A stretch of 60,967 nt of DNA from a candidate division FCPU426 bacterium (lineage in GTDB: Bacteria; Oederibacteriota; Muellerivitia; Muellerivitales; DAHXKG01): the NCBI GenBank assembly GCA_027366525.1, contig DAHXKG010000011.1, positions 1 to 60,967 on the forward strand, read 5' to 3'. A program made the translations under genes and the position numbers. Positions 49,150 through 58,811 of the stretch are shown here, one piece after another. Position 1 is the stretch's first letter. Each line of letters starts with the position of its first letter. The notes under the pieces are model-generated. The model worked only from the letters and a program-made list of their open reading frames with translations. It was not told the DNA's origin and did not search any database.

Positions 49150-51477
49150 TTATTGATTTACCAACTGCCATAACTTTTTTTGAATTTTTTTGTCCACCGG
49201 ATCTTCAACTAAAATAGAACGATATATTTTTTCTGCTTGAATTTTATTGCCAAATTTTTTATAAATGTTTCCAAGTTCTACCTGCAGATGTATTCGCTCC
49301 GAATTCATCTTTCGTGATAAATGCGATAAATGTCGCGCTAGCATTTTTTTACCTTCCAACATATAAATTTTAGACAACGCACTCTGAACTTCTGATAGTT
49401 GGGCATTTACAGAAATTATTTTTTTTAAAATCCCGATAACTTTGAAAATATTTTTGGCACTTTGGGCTTCTTTCTCCTGAGTTTGAAGTTTGCTTAAAAT
49501 GAGTGGATCCTTGGTAAGTGTTTTTTCATACTTAAGTTTAGCTGCTACGATAATTTTATATTTAGAATACATTAGATTTAAATAATGCTTGGCGGGATAA
49601 AACTTTGGGTTCAAACTCAAAGCATACTCAAAATCGACAATTGATTTTGAGTATGCTTTGAGTGAGTAAAAATATATTCCCATCTGATATAAACCAGCTA
49701 CATACTTTTCTATACATTTATTAAAGGAATTTTTGCTAGACCACTCTACATTATTTCCAAATGCAAATTGTCTCAATAAACTCGAAACGGATTTTATGGA
49801 ATTAAATCGGAAATGTTTGAGCCCATAATTTTGAGATGAATAAGAAATTTGATTTACTAATAAATGGGGTACTAAAACAAGTTTATTAATATTTAACCAA
49901 TGTTTAAATTTAGAATCAGGGTTGGAACGAGTTATAAAGATGGAATGCTGATTTATATTATCCAAAATAATATTTTCTAAAACATGCCACGTATCTGACG
50001 ATGTTTTCGAAAAGAGGATCGATGGATATTTAACGATAACTTGTTTAAGATACCAGCGGTGACTCAAATATTTTCGGATTAAAATCATGGGGCATTTTGA
50101 AACAAGTCTTAAACGCTTTAATTCAAATAGTGAATTTTGTGTAAACGCCTTATTCACGATTAAAATATCGTTTTGATCTCTCGGCCCTTTTAGATTAAGC
50201 GCGTATTCCATTGGGAAATACATGTTTTGTTGAAAACACGTTTGATAAGGAATAAAAAATATCAATCCACCCACTACGACTTCAAAACTCAATAAAAAAT
50301 AGATTTTCTTTTTAAAATTCAATGAAAAATCCAACATCTGTCCGAGCACTGTCATGCCGACACTGTACAAAACAAAAAAAACACTATCGACACTTTTAAT
50401 TTGAGTACCAGCGCTGATCATGAGACCCAAAAATGAAACCCACAAAAAAATTCTATCTTTTTTACTCATTAATCGAAATTTAAAACTAATTACTAATAGT
50501 GTCCCAAATATTATTAACCATATTACTCCCGGCGCAATTAATAGTGATTTCCCAAATACAATTTTTAAATTTTGAAAATTTTTAAAACTATACAATATAA
50601 ATTTAGAAAATGGGTGTTCCCCACCCCAAGATGGAAAAACTTTTTCGGCACGAAAAAAAATCCACAAATACCCTGAACATCCCCACAAAAAGGAAAAAAT
50701 ATTTTTAAAAGAAACGTGTGCTTTTCTATTAGACGTGAAAATATGTTGAATAATTCCCAAACAACCCCAAATCCAATTAACAGAAAATAAAAAACCGATT
50801 AAAGCAATTGAAAATGGCTCATTTTCTTCAGAAAGTGATAAAACCTTTTTTTGAATTAAAAATAACAAGAAACCTAATAACTCTACCGAACCAGATAAAA
50901 TCGTTGCATGTTCCCAAAATATTTTGCTGATCCCCATCAATCCAATTAAAATGGCAACGAAACTATATTCTAAAATATTTTTTGATTTTTTCTTAAATAA
51001 ATCATAGCTCAACATCCCTATACACAAACTAGCTAAAATTGGTGATAATAACGTTAATGCAAGAGTTGAATGCTTCCCACTCAAAAACAAAATTGCATCA
51101 CCCACTAGATATGTCAATGGACTCCATAAAGGCGATATAACTTCTCCATTTTGAATAGCTATCCATATACTCGGATCCTTACCCCATAAAAAAACCGGGG
51201 CTTTTGTATAACTAAAAAAAAGAAAACTGCCTATCATGAAAAAAAATGCAAAGGATAAGTTATCCATGTGGATCTGGTTTTTTTTAAAGAAAATTCCAAC
51301 TATAAAAAAAACAAATGCAAAAACTATAAGTGCTGACCCTAAATAAAAGTTATAAAAACGAAATTCAATCCACCCTAAAATCCATAAGCCCAAAATAATA
51401 AAAAAAACTACTTTATTAATTAAAGATTTTTTAAGAACGGGTTCAAATTCTGTTTCTACTTCTTTAATTTGGCGCAT
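49150..51477 (-). CDS. Polytopic membrane protein with C-terminal TPRs (DUF2723-like)
   Basis: 775 residues. The N-terminal ~420 residues have about 12 hydrophobic segments; the early loop G-K-D-P-S-I-W-I-A...S-P-L-W-S-P-L-T-Y and W-E-H-A-T-I-L-S-G-S-V-E resemble DUF2723-type GT-C glycosyltransferase-like proteins. A soluble middle domain follows, then TPRs from ~residue 600 (Y-S-K-S-I-V-D-F-E-Y-A-L-S-L-N-P). A glycosyltransfer role is a guess. Overlap with coaX is 22 nt. A 21-bp perfect inverted repeat lies inside the coding sequence. Confidence 0.65.
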   Translation of the reverse strand: MRQIKEVETEFEPVLKKSLINKVVFFIILGLWILGWIEFRFYNFYLGSALIVFAFVFFIVGIFFKKNQIHMDNLSFAFFFMIGSFLFFSYTKAPVFLWGKDPSIWIAIQNGEVISPLWSPLTYLVGDAILFLSGKHSTLALTLLSPILASLCIGMLSYDLFKKKSKNILEYSFVAILIGLMGISKIFWEHATILSGSVELLGFLLFLIQKKVLSLSEENEPFSIALIGFLFSVNWIWGCLGIIQHIFTSNRKAHVSFKNIFSFLWGCSGYLWIFFRAEKVFPSWGGEHPFSKFILYSFKNFQNLKIVFGKSLLIAPGVIWLIIFGTLLVISFKFRLMSKKDRIFLWVSFLGLMISAGTQIKSVDSVFFVLYSVGMTVLGQMLDFSLNFKKKIYFLLSFEVVVGGLIFFIPYQTCFQQNMYFPMEYALNLKGPRDQNDILIVNKAFTQNSLFELKRLRLVSKCPMILIRKYLSHRWYLKQVIVKYPSILFSKTSSDTWHVLENIILDNINQHSIFITRSNPDSKFKHWLNINKLVLVPHLLVNQISYSSQNYGLKHFRFNSIKSVSSLLRQFAFGNNVEWSSKNSFNKCIEKYVAGLYQMGIYFYSLKAYSKSIVDFEYALSLNPKFYPAKHYLNLMYSKYKIIVAAKLKYEKTLTKDPLILSKLQTQEKEAQSAKNIFKVIGILKKIISVNAQLSEVQSALSKIYMLEGKKMLARHLSHLSRKMNSERIHLQVELGNIYKKFGNKIQAEKIYRSILVEDPVDKKIQKKLWQLVNQ
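49615..49663. repeat. 21-bp perfect inverted repeat inside a TPR coding sequence
   Basis: Arms at 49615-49635 and 49643-49663 are exact reverse complements, separated by 7 nt (GACAATT). The encoded residues are an ordinary TPR helix pair, and the mRNA would form a very stable hairpin. Confidence 0.9.
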
Positions 51478-52220
51478 ATAGTTTGAGTAAAAATTTCTAT
51501 CCCTTGAAGAGTTAAATCTTGATTGATTTTATGAAAAATATTCATTTCATGGAACAAATAGCTCCATCCTCCTGTTGCAATTGCAGGAGCAACTACTCCG
51601 ATTTCTTTACGAACTCTGAGCAAAATTTCACGCAACTGTCCAATCATACCCCAAAAAATTCCTGATCGAATTGCAGATACCGTGTCTTTAGCAATTGTAT
51701 AATCCATTTTTTTAAATGAGACCAGGGGTAATTTTGCTGTATAGGTATGTAGTGCTGATAACGATATATTAATGCCTGGAAGAATTACGCCGCCGTAATA
51801 GTCACCTTTGCGATCAATAACATCAAAGGTAGTGGCGGTTCCAAAGTCCACTATAATACAAGGAAATCCATATAATATTTTTGCAGCTATACTATTGGCC
51901 CATCGATCAGCACCAAGTGTTTGGGGTTTCAAAATTAATATTTTCATTTTAAATGCATTGGGCCAAATCGGTTCAACAAAAATCGGATTAAGATCAAAGT
52001 TATGTTTAATTGTTTTTTTAAAGATTGGTTCTAGTTTTGGAACAACATTAGAAATACCGACAATATTTGTATTTTTTATTTTTTTTAATTTATTAATCCA
52101 TTTATTTAATTCTGCAATTTCAAAAAATCTTTTGGAAGAAATACGACTTCGATAAATTACTTTTCCATCTTGAATATACCCAGCAACGGTCTGCGTATTG
52201 CCAATATCAATAGCCCACAT
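51456..52220 (-). CDS. coaX: Type III pantothenate kinase
   Basis: CoaX phosphorylates pantothenate in coenzyme A synthesis. The N-terminal A-I-D-I-G-N-T-Q-T-V motif, T-L-G-A-D-R-W-A-N, V-D-F-G-T-A-T-T-F-D-V and Y-Y-G-G-V-I-L-P-G-I are diagnostic of the ASKHA-fold CoaX family. 254 aa. It follows birA by 11 nt, a common pairing. Confidence 0.95.
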   Translation of the reverse strand: MWAIDIGNTQTVAGYIQDGKVIYRSRISSKRFFEIAELNKWINKLKKIKNTNIVGISNVVPKLEPIFKKTIKHNFDLNPIFVEPIWPNAFKMKILILKPQTLGADRWANSIAAKILYGFPCIIVDFGTATTFDVIDRKGDYYGGVILPGINISLSALHTYTAKLPLVSFKKMDYTIAKDTVSAIRSGIFWGMIGQLREILLRVRKEIGVVAPAIATGGWSYLFHEMNIFHKINQDLTLQGIEIFTQTICAKLKK

Positions 52221-52231
52221 ATGCCCCTCAT

Positions 52232-53032
52232 CTATACGGATAAAATACGAATCTCACCAGCATTGATTTTTTTTACCACTCCCTGATCTGTCCGGATATA
52301 CAAATTTCCATTTAAATCGATCTTCTGTACTTCTCCAAAAAATGATTTATTATTGTTAAAAACTTCAACTTGACGACCCATGATCTTAGTGTGGTGTTTC
52401 CATGCCGTCAAAATATATTCGTGTTCTCCCTTTTGAATTTTTAAAAAAATACCTTCAAGTTTGCTTAAAATGATTTGTAATAATTTAAATTTCGAAATCC
52501 GTATTTTTTTTTCCAAAAAAATACTCGTTGCATACCGCTGAATTTCTATTGGAAAATCTTTACGGGATTGATTAACATTGACACCAATCCCAATAATAAG
52601 AAATTTTTCGTTTTGGGGAGAATAACCAACTTCTGTTAAAATACCACATATTTTTTTATTATTCAAGAACACATCATTGGGCCATTTAATTGTTGCTTTA
52701 AGTTTGAATGTTTCAAAAGCTTGAACTATTCCTACTGAAGTGGCAATAGTAAAAAAATCCGGAATTTTATTGTTATAATTACTAATATTGAGAATAATTG
52801 AAAACCACAAACCCTTATTCGAAGAAAACCATTTTCGTTTGAATCTTCCCCTTCCAGCAGTTTGAGTATTTGCAATAATAATACTACCTGTTTTAACAAC
52901 TTTTTGATTAATCCATTGAAGTGCTAAATCGTTTGTTGATGTAACATTTTTATAGAAGAACAATGATTTACCTAACCATTTTGTTTTTAATTGAGATAAG
53001 ATTTTCTTTACAATCAAGATTTCATTGTTCAT
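52232..53032 (-). CDS. birA: Biotin-[acetyl-CoA-carboxylase] ligase
   Basis: 266 residues, biotin protein ligase without the N-terminal repressor HTH. T-S-T-N-D-L-A-L-Q-W, T-Q-T-A-G-R-G-R-F-K-R-K-W, I-K-W-P-N-D-V-F-L-N-N-K-K and G-I-L-T-E are the catalytic motifs, followed by a short C-terminal SH3-like cap. It would biotinylate the carrier of acetyl-CoA carboxylase, whose AccA subunit is encoded at 57926. Confidence 0.95.
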   Translation of the reverse strand: MNNEILIVKKILSQLKTKWLGKSLFFYKNVTSTNDLALQWINQKVVKTGSIIIANTQTAGRGRFKRKWFSSNKGLWFSIILNISNYNNKIPDFFTIATSVGIVQAFETFKLKATIKWPNDVFLNNKKICGILTEVGYSPQNEKFLIIGIGVNVNQSRKDFPIEIQRYATSIFLEKKIRISKFKLLQIILSKLEGIFLKIQKGEHEYILTAWKHHTKIMGRQVEVFNNNKSFFGEVQKIDLNGNLYIRTDQGVVKKINAGEIRILSV

Positions 53033-53059
53033 TAATTAATATTTTCAAAACAAATATTT

Positions 53060-53902
53060 TTATTTTTCTATTTCAAAAGAAAAATTCATTGCCGGTGCAG
53101 AGTGCGTCAATGCACCAACAGAAATTCGATTAATCGCGAATTTAGAATATGAATGAATATTTTTAAGATTAATTCCTCCAGAAACTTCCAATATTGCTTT
53201 AGTTTTTAATTTTGATAATATAATCGATAATTTTTGAGGTGAAATATTATCAAATAAAATTACATCTGCTCCAGCTTGTGCCGCCTCTAGTGCCTGCTCC
53301 AGATTTTCAACCTCGACTTCAATTACGGTTTGTTGCCCACAATAAGTTCGAACTGCATTTATACAGTTGGTAATTCCATCGCCTAAAATTAAGTGGTTGT
53401 CTTTTATCAAGATTTTTTTTGATAAATTAAATCGATGATTCTGCCCTCCTCCCATACAAACCGCATATCTCTCTAATGTTCGCCATAGTGGTGTGGTTTT
53501 TCGAGTATCAAAAATACTTATTTTTTTATTCTCAAGCTTAGTAATAAATTCATGGGTTAGTGTGGATATACCAGTCAAATGACTTAAAAAATTCAAAGCT
53601 ACTCGTTCACCCGATAACAATGTTATTCCAGGGCCTTCAATTTCAGCCACAGATTCCCCACACCCAATTTGATCGCCATCAGTTTTAAGAAATTTGAATT
53701 TTATTTTTTTATCTAAAATTTGATATATTTTTTTGACAACCGGTAACCCTGAAATAACGCAATCACTTTTAGCAGAGATTATCCCTTTGCCCATTTTTTT
53801 CCCAGAAAGAATGGCTTTACTCGTTAAATCATTCCATGCACTATCTTCAACAAGGGATTCTCGCAATAGGGTTTCTGTTATTTTATCAATTTTAAGGATC
53901 AT
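53060..53902 (-). CDS. nadC: Nicotinate-nucleotide pyrophosphorylase (quinolinate phosphoribosyltransferase)
   Basis: NadC converts quinolinate and PRPP to nicotinate mononucleotide, the substrate of NadD. E-D-S-A-W-N-D-L-T-S, F-D-T-R-K-T-T-P-L-W-R, K-D-N-H-L and I-E-V-E-V-E-N-L-E-Q-A are intact in 280 aa. 7 nt after valS. Confidence 0.96.
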   Translation of the reverse strand: MILKIDKITETLLRESLVEDSAWNDLTSKAILSGKKMGKGIISAKSDCVISGLPVVKKIYQILDKKIKFKFLKTDGDQIGCGESVAEIEGPGITLLSGERVALNFLSHLTGISTLTHEFITKLENKKISIFDTRKTTPLWRTLERYAVCMGGGQNHRFNLSKKILIKDNHLILGDGITNCINAVRTYCGQQTVIEVEVENLEQALEAAQAGADVILFDNISPQKLSIILSKLKTKAILEVSGGINLKNIHSYSKFAINRISVGALTHSAPAMNFSFEIEK

Positions 53903-53909
53903 GGTTTTC

Positions 53910-56558
53910 CTATTTGTTTTTTAAATATTTCAACATATTCTGAAGGCGATCCGCCTTCGCCTCTGACTGAGTTAGTTTATTCTTTTCATTTTCAATAACA
54001 TGATTTGGAGCACGTGATACAAAATCATCATTTAAAAGCTTGTTCTTTAAATTTTGTATATATTGGTTCAATTTTTCAAGTTCCTTGATTTTCTTAATAT
54101 ACTCTGAACTCACATCAAGATGTTCCGACATGTTAAGATAAATTTCTCCGCCTGATACCACTGCGGCCACTGTCCCAAGCGGTCGCTCAGAAACCGGTTG
54201 GATGTTTTCAAGTTTACAATATAATTTCAAAAGACGCTGAATATCAATGTCTTTCAATAATTCAATAAAAGACTGATCCCCCAAGTAACTGCTGTTTAAT
54301 TTCAGATTGGGCAATAATGAAAATTCACTTCGAATTGTGCGAATTGCTGTAACCATTTCCATTAACCGGTTGAATTTCTCAACTACAAATAACTGCTTCT
54401 CATTTGTCGAGCCACTATAATTTATCCATTTTTCAAGACTTAAATTTGCTTCCCGATTTGGCAATTGATGATACAGTTCCTCAGTTACAAATGGAATTAT
54501 TGGATGCAGCATTTTTAAGATAACTTCAAAAATGGCTATTAAATGATTTATCGCTTGGTTTTTTCCTTCTGACACAATTTTAGTTTTCACACATTCTAGA
54601 TACCAATCGCAAACTTCATGCCATATAAAATGATAAAGGGTTTGACACAGTTCAGCCGTTTCATAATTTTCATAATTATTTGTAACTTTTTTAAATATTT
54701 CACCTGTTCTAATCCATATCCATTGATCTTCTAATGAGGTTAAATCATCAAAAGACAATGTTATTGGTTTAAAAGTATCATCTAAGGACATCATAAGAAA
54801 TCGCATGGCATTATAGATTTTATTTATAAAATTTCTTGACGATTCAATTTTATCGGGTGTTAGTGAAACATATCGTTGATGATTTTCAATCCAAGCTAAT
54901 GTAAATCGCAATGTATCGGCGCCATATTTTTCCACTAAATCCAGCGGATCAATTACATTACCTTTCGATTTACTCATTTTTTTCCCATGCTCATCAGTAA
55001 TAATTGAATGAATATAAACTTCTTTAAATGGGATTTGATTCATAAATTTCAATCCCATCATCGTCATACGCGCAACCCAAAAAAACAAAATATCCCATCC
55101 CGTAACTAAAATATTGGTAGGATAGAATTGTTGTAGTTCTGTTGTGGCATTGGGCCAACCTAGAGTACTGAATGGCCACAATGCTGAGGAAAACCATGTA
55201 TCCAAAACATCTGGATCTTGCGTGAATGTTGTTGACGTACACCGTGGACAATACTCCGGAATGGATTTAGAAGCTATTTGCTTACTACATCGATTGCAAT
55301 TATAAACAGGTATGCGATGGCCCCACCAAATTTGTCGGCTAATACACCAATCCTGAATATTATCTAGCCATTTTTTAAATTCATTTTTCCAATTTGAAGG
55401 CACAAACTTTAGTTCATCACCTTCAATTGCTTTCAATGTTCGCTGAGCTAAGGGTTGCATTTTAACAAACCATTGTTTTGAATAGTAAGGTTCAATAATA
55501 GTTGAACATCGGTAACAGTGGCCAACGCTGTGTTCATGTGGTAGAATCTTAACTAGAGATTGATTTTTTGATAAATCTTCAACAATTTTAGTTCGCGCAA
55601 TTAGTCGATCTAGACCCTGATATTCCTTTCCATTTTCATTTAACGTTCCATTTGAGTTTAAAATATTAATTCGATTTAAATTATGGCGCACTCCAGTTGC
55701 AAAATCATTAAAGTCATGTGCCGGAGTAATTTTCACTACACCGGTTCCAAAATTTGGATCTACCGTTTCATCAGCAATGATAGGAATTTTACGATTGATC
55801 AGAGGAATAATGACTTGTTTCCCTAACAAATCTGTATAGCGTTCATCTTGCGGATGAACCGCTAAAGCAACATCTCCTAAAAGTGTTTCAGGCCGAGTCG
55901 TGGCTATCTCAACATATTTATTTAAATTTTCTTCATAGTTATATTGAATATAATAAAGATTCCCATTTACCAGTTTATGTTCCACTTCAATATCTGATAA
56001 TGCAGTTTCACATCGTGGACACCAATTCACAAGGTAATAATCCTGATAAATAAGATCCTCGTGAAAAAGAGAAATAAAAACTTCTTGCACGGCATCCGAT
56101 AATCCTTCATCCATTGTAAATCTCTCATGCGACCAATCGCATGAAAAACCCAACCTTTTTAATTGCTCTATAATTGCTGACCCATATTTAAATTTCCAGT
56201 CCCATGTTTTTTTTAAAAATGCTTCTCTTCCAATTTCAAAACGAGTTTTGCTTTCTTTTTTTAATTCTCGTTCAATTACATTTTGAGTAGCTATTCCAGC
56301 ATGATCACACCCTGGAACCCAAAGGACATTAAATCCATTTAACCGTTTGTATCGTGCAATAATATCTTGCAAAGTATTATTCAATGCGTGACCCATGTGA
56401 AGCCGACCAGTTACATTAGGCGGAGGCATAACCATACAAAATGGTGGATTCGAACTAGGCAATTGAACCTGATAATACTTCAGGGATTCCCAATAAGAAC
56501 TCCATTTTTTTTCTATTAATTCAGGATAATAACTTGATGGGATTTTTTCTTGATTCAT
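53910..56558 (-). CDS. valS: Valyl-tRNA synthetase
   Basis: Class I synthetase of ~882 aa. P-P-P-N-V-T-G-R-L-H-M-G-H-A (HIGH), K-M-S-K-S-K-G-N (KMSKS), the editing domain, C-P-R-C zinc motifs and a C-terminal coiled-coil arm (E-L-E-K-L-N-Q-Y-I-Q-N-L-K-N-K) are all present. The start is put at ATG 56558 (MNQEKIPS) with GGTGG upstream; a GTG four codons earlier is possible. Confidence 0.97.
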   Translation of the reverse strand: MNQEKIPSSYYPELIEKKWSSYWESLKYYQVQLPSSNPPFCMVMPPPNVTGRLHMGHALNNTLQDIIARYKRLNGFNVLWVPGCDHAGIATQNVIERELKKESKTRFEIGREAFLKKTWDWKFKYGSAIIEQLKRLGFSCDWSHERFTMDEGLSDAVQEVFISLFHEDLIYQDYYLVNWCPRCETALSDIEVEHKLVNGNLYYIQYNYEENLNKYVEIATTRPETLLGDVALAVHPQDERYTDLLGKQVIIPLINRKIPIIADETVDPNFGTGVVKITPAHDFNDFATGVRHNLNRINILNSNGTLNENGKEYQGLDRLIARTKIVEDLSKNQSLVKILPHEHSVGHCYRCSTIIEPYYSKQWFVKMQPLAQRTLKAIEGDELKFVPSNWKNEFKKWLDNIQDWCISRQIWWGHRIPVYNCNRCSKQIASKSIPEYCPRCTSTTFTQDPDVLDTWFSSALWPFSTLGWPNATTELQQFYPTNILVTGWDILFFWVARMTMMGLKFMNQIPFKEVYIHSIITDEHGKKMSKSKGNVIDPLDLVEKYGADTLRFTLAWIENHQRYVSLTPDKIESSRNFINKIYNAMRFLMMSLDDTFKPITLSFDDLTSLEDQWIWIRTGEIFKKVTNNYENYETAELCQTLYHFIWHEVCDWYLECVKTKIVSEGKNQAINHLIAIFEVILKMLHPIIPFVTEELYHQLPNREANLSLEKWINYSGSTNEKQLFVVEKFNRLMEMVTAIRTIRSEFSLLPNLKLNSSYLGDQSFIELLKDIDIQRLLKLYCKLENIQPVSERPLGTVAAVVSGGEIYLNMSEHLDVSSEYIKKIKELEKLNQYIQNLKNKLLNDDFVSRAPNHVIENEKNKLTQSEAKADRLQNMLKYLKNK

Positions 56559-56599
56559 AGTTTCCACCACAATTTACACTTCGGATCAACAAAGCATCA

Positions 56600-57169
56600 T
56601 TAAAAACTAGTTTTTATTACATAATGTCCTGGAAAAGTATTTGTTAGTTTTCCATTAACTAAAAAACGTACTTTTTTTATTGCTTTGAAGTTTTGCTTTA
56701 AAGTCATTGTTATACCCTGAGTAATTAAAAAAGACTCCCACAAACCGATGTGAGATCTTAATTGCTCTGGAATTCGAAAATCTAATACTAATGCTCCATT
56801 GCTTAAAAAATACAAATCATTTAATTTCAGTCCACGAGGTACTGGAACTTGAATTGGACCTTGCCGAGGTCCTTTGAGAAAACAAATAACAACTTGAGCT
56901 ATACTATTGATACGATGAGTACTTTTATATATGATTTCTTTATAATTTGTCCATTGATATTTTTGAATATTTATTGCTTTTATGTAGATCCGCTCTGGGT
57001 GTCCATTGTTTTCCCCAATCCACATAAATTTATGTTCGCGTGATGTAGTCTTTAACGGGGCCTTCCTTGAATTACCGATTTTTAAAAAAAACATTACACC
57101 AACTACAGCGATTGTTAAAATGATAATTATTATACCTACTTTAACTTGATTTTTTTTAATTATTTCCAA
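56600..57169 (-). CDS. Membrane-anchored GerMN-domain protein
   Basis: 189 residues. One N-terminal membrane anchor (residues ~9-29), then a GerMN domain: V-V-I-C-F-L-K-G-P near the middle, V-P-V-P-R-G-L-K-L-N-D-L-Y-F-L-S-N-G-A-L-V-L-D-F and a closing V-R-F-L-V-N-G-K-L. GerMN occurs in spore-germination and cell-wall proteins and is often next to an amidase, as here, with a 14-nt overlap. No sporulation genes are seen, so a general envelope role is likelier. Confidence 0.8.
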   Translation of the reverse strand: MEIIKKNQVKVGIIIIILTIAVVGVMFFLKIGNSRKAPLKTTSREHKFMWIGENNGHPERIYIKAINIQKYQWTNYKEIIYKSTHRINSIAQVVICFLKGPRQGPIQVPVPRGLKLNDLYFLSNGALVLDFRIPEQLRSHIGLWESFLITQGITMTLKQNFKAIKKVRFLVNGKLTNTFPGHYVIKTSF

Positions 57170-57929
57170 ATTGATTTCCTGAAAATTTTCTTTTTCTCAA
57201 CTGTGTTGAATCCAAAATATTTAGAGCATTTTGAATTCCCATAAAAATCTTTTTTGCATACGCATCAATTCTATCGGTATTTGAAAATTTTTTTAAATCA
57301 AATTTTGAGGTTAAAAACATGGGTATTAAGACAATTGAGGGAATTGTTGCATATTGAATATCTTCATCTGGGAGACAAAGCACACGTCCGTGTGTGCTCG
57401 TTGGAGTCGTTGATTTAAAATAAAAATTTGACCAAGAATTTAACTTTGGATTCTCACTTAAACTTTCGATTATATTTTCGGCTATTAACCTATCCTGCTT
57501 ATATAAGGAGTAAGGTAAAGATCCCCATTTTTCAAGGCCATTTGAGTCAAGCGATGGTTGCCTGGTTGGCGGGGAAATAATAACCCAAGTGCCTTGGCAA
57601 CTATAGGTCCATTCTCTGTCTGCTTGAATCGAAATAGCTAAAAGCGCTTTTGATGTGTTTATTTGAAAAATTCGCGATTTTTCAGGGATCTGCTGATCAC
57701 CTGTTCTTATCATTAAAACCTTGTATTGATGCGCAAGGAATGTTTGTTGTAATGCCAATGCAAATTTTAAATTCCAAACTTTACTTAATTGATTCCCAGA
57801 AATAGGACCTGTTTGTGATCCACCATAGTCTGCATTTATTACAATTAATTTTTTCGCTAATAAAAGTGATGGCGTTAACCATAACAACAAAAACAACACT
57901 GCTAATTTTTCATATAAAAGTCGTTTCAT
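57156..57929 (-). CDS. Amidase_3-fold protein lacking catalytic residues
   Basis: 257 residues, signal peptide at 1-25. The fold of N-acetylmuramoyl-L-alanine amidase (AmiC type) is visible: V-I-N-A-D-Y-G-G-S-Q-T-G at 30-41, L-A-L-A-L-Q-Q-T-F, V-L-M-I-R-T-G-D, A-I-S-I-Q-A-D at 98-104. The expected zinc and catalytic residues are replaced: the His of G-H-G-G is Tyr35, the ligand Glu near 50 is missing, His of S-I-H-A-D is Gln102 and the C-terminal E-x-G-F reads P-M-F. It is probably a non-enzymatic peptidoglycan-binding or regulatory protein. It overlaps accA by 4 nt and the GerMN gene by 14 nt. Confidence 0.75.
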   Translation of the reverse strand: MKRLLYEKLAVLFLLLWLTPSLLLAKKLIVINADYGGSQTGPISGNQLSKVWNLKFALALQQTFLAHQYKVLMIRTGDQQIPEKSRIFQINTSKALLAISIQADREWTYSCQGTWVIISPPTRQPSLDSNGLEKWGSLPYSLYKQDRLIAENIIESLSENPKLNSWSNFYFKSTTPTSTHGRVLCLPDEDIQYATIPSIVLIPMFLTSKFDLKKFSNTDRIDAYAKKIFMGIQNALNILDSTQLRKRKFSGNQFGNN

Positions 57930-58786
57930 GATTTCATTTCTTCAAACTCACCAATAGACCTAAATCGCTTATACCGTTGTTCAACAATTGTTTGCGGTGA
58001 TAGTTTTAGCAGTGGCTTTAAATTCAAAACTATATTTTTTTTAAAATTTTTATATGTCTCCGCGTAGTTCAACTGCGCTCCGCCTACAGGTTCTGGAATA
58101 ATACCATCAACAATATGTGCCTTGAATAAATCCAATGCTGTTAAGCGTAATACTTCTGAAGCTTGTTGGACTAGCTCGCGATTTTTCCAAAGTATTGTGG
58201 CACACCCTTCTGGAGAAATAACCGAATAAATTGAATTTTCCATCATTAAAACTTTATTCGCAACACCAATTCCTAATGCTCCGCCACTTCCACCTTCGCC
58301 AATCACAACAGAGATAATCGGAACCTTAATTTTAGCCATTTCAAATAAATTTTTAGCAATTGCTTCAGCCTGTCCTCGTTCTTCAGCACCTACGCCGGGG
58401 AAGGCACCACTTGTATCAATCAATGTAATAATTGGTTTTAAAAATTTTTCTGCCAGTTTCATCACACGTAATGCTTTTCTATATCCTTCTGGATGCATCA
58501 TTCCAAAATTTCTTTCCAAATTTTCTTTGGTATCACGACCACGTTGTTGACCAATAAGCATAACAGGGAGATCATCCAAAAAAGCGGTTCCAGCAATAAC
58601 GGCAGAATCATCGCCAAAAAAACGATCTCCATGTATCTCTTGAAATCCATTGAATACATTCAAAATATAATCTAGCGCTAAAGGACGTTGAGGCAACCTT
58701 GCTAATTGAACACATTCCCATGCTGTTGGCTTTTTCTTTACTTTACTCACTTGTTTCGCATTTTTTTTGATAATTTGCGCGCGCAT
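57926..58786 (-). CDS. accA: Acetyl-CoA carboxylase carboxyltransferase subunit alpha
   Basis: AccA, with AccD, moves the carboxyl group from biotin to acetyl-CoA in fatty-acid synthesis. A-W-E-x-V-Q-L-A-R-x-P-x-R-P, D-R-x-F-G-D-D, Q-R-G-R-D-T-K-E-N, N-F-G-M-M-H-P-E-G-Y-R-K-A, D-T-x-G-A-F-P-G and G-E-G-G-S-G-G-A-L are all present. The start is ATG 58786 (MRAQIIKK) with AAGGAG 7 nt upstream; a longer frame would overlap glgB. 286 aa. accD is not in the window. Confidence 0.95.
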   Translation of the reverse strand: MRAQIIKKNAKQVSKVKKKPTAWECVQLARLPQRPLALDYILNVFNGFQEIHGDRFFGDDSAVIAGTAFLDDLPVMLIGQQRGRDTKENLERNFGMMHPEGYRKALRVMKLAEKFLKPIITLIDTSGAFPGVGAEERGQAEAIAKNLFEMAKIKVPIISVVIGEGGSGGALGIGVANKVLMMENSIYSVISPEGCATILWKNRELVQQASEVLRLTALDLFKAHIVDGIIPEPVGGAQLNYAETYKNFKKNIVLNLKPLLKLSPQTIVEQRYKRFRSIGEFEEMKS

Positions 58787-58811
58787 TATTAGCTCCTTAA
58801 AGTAATTAATT

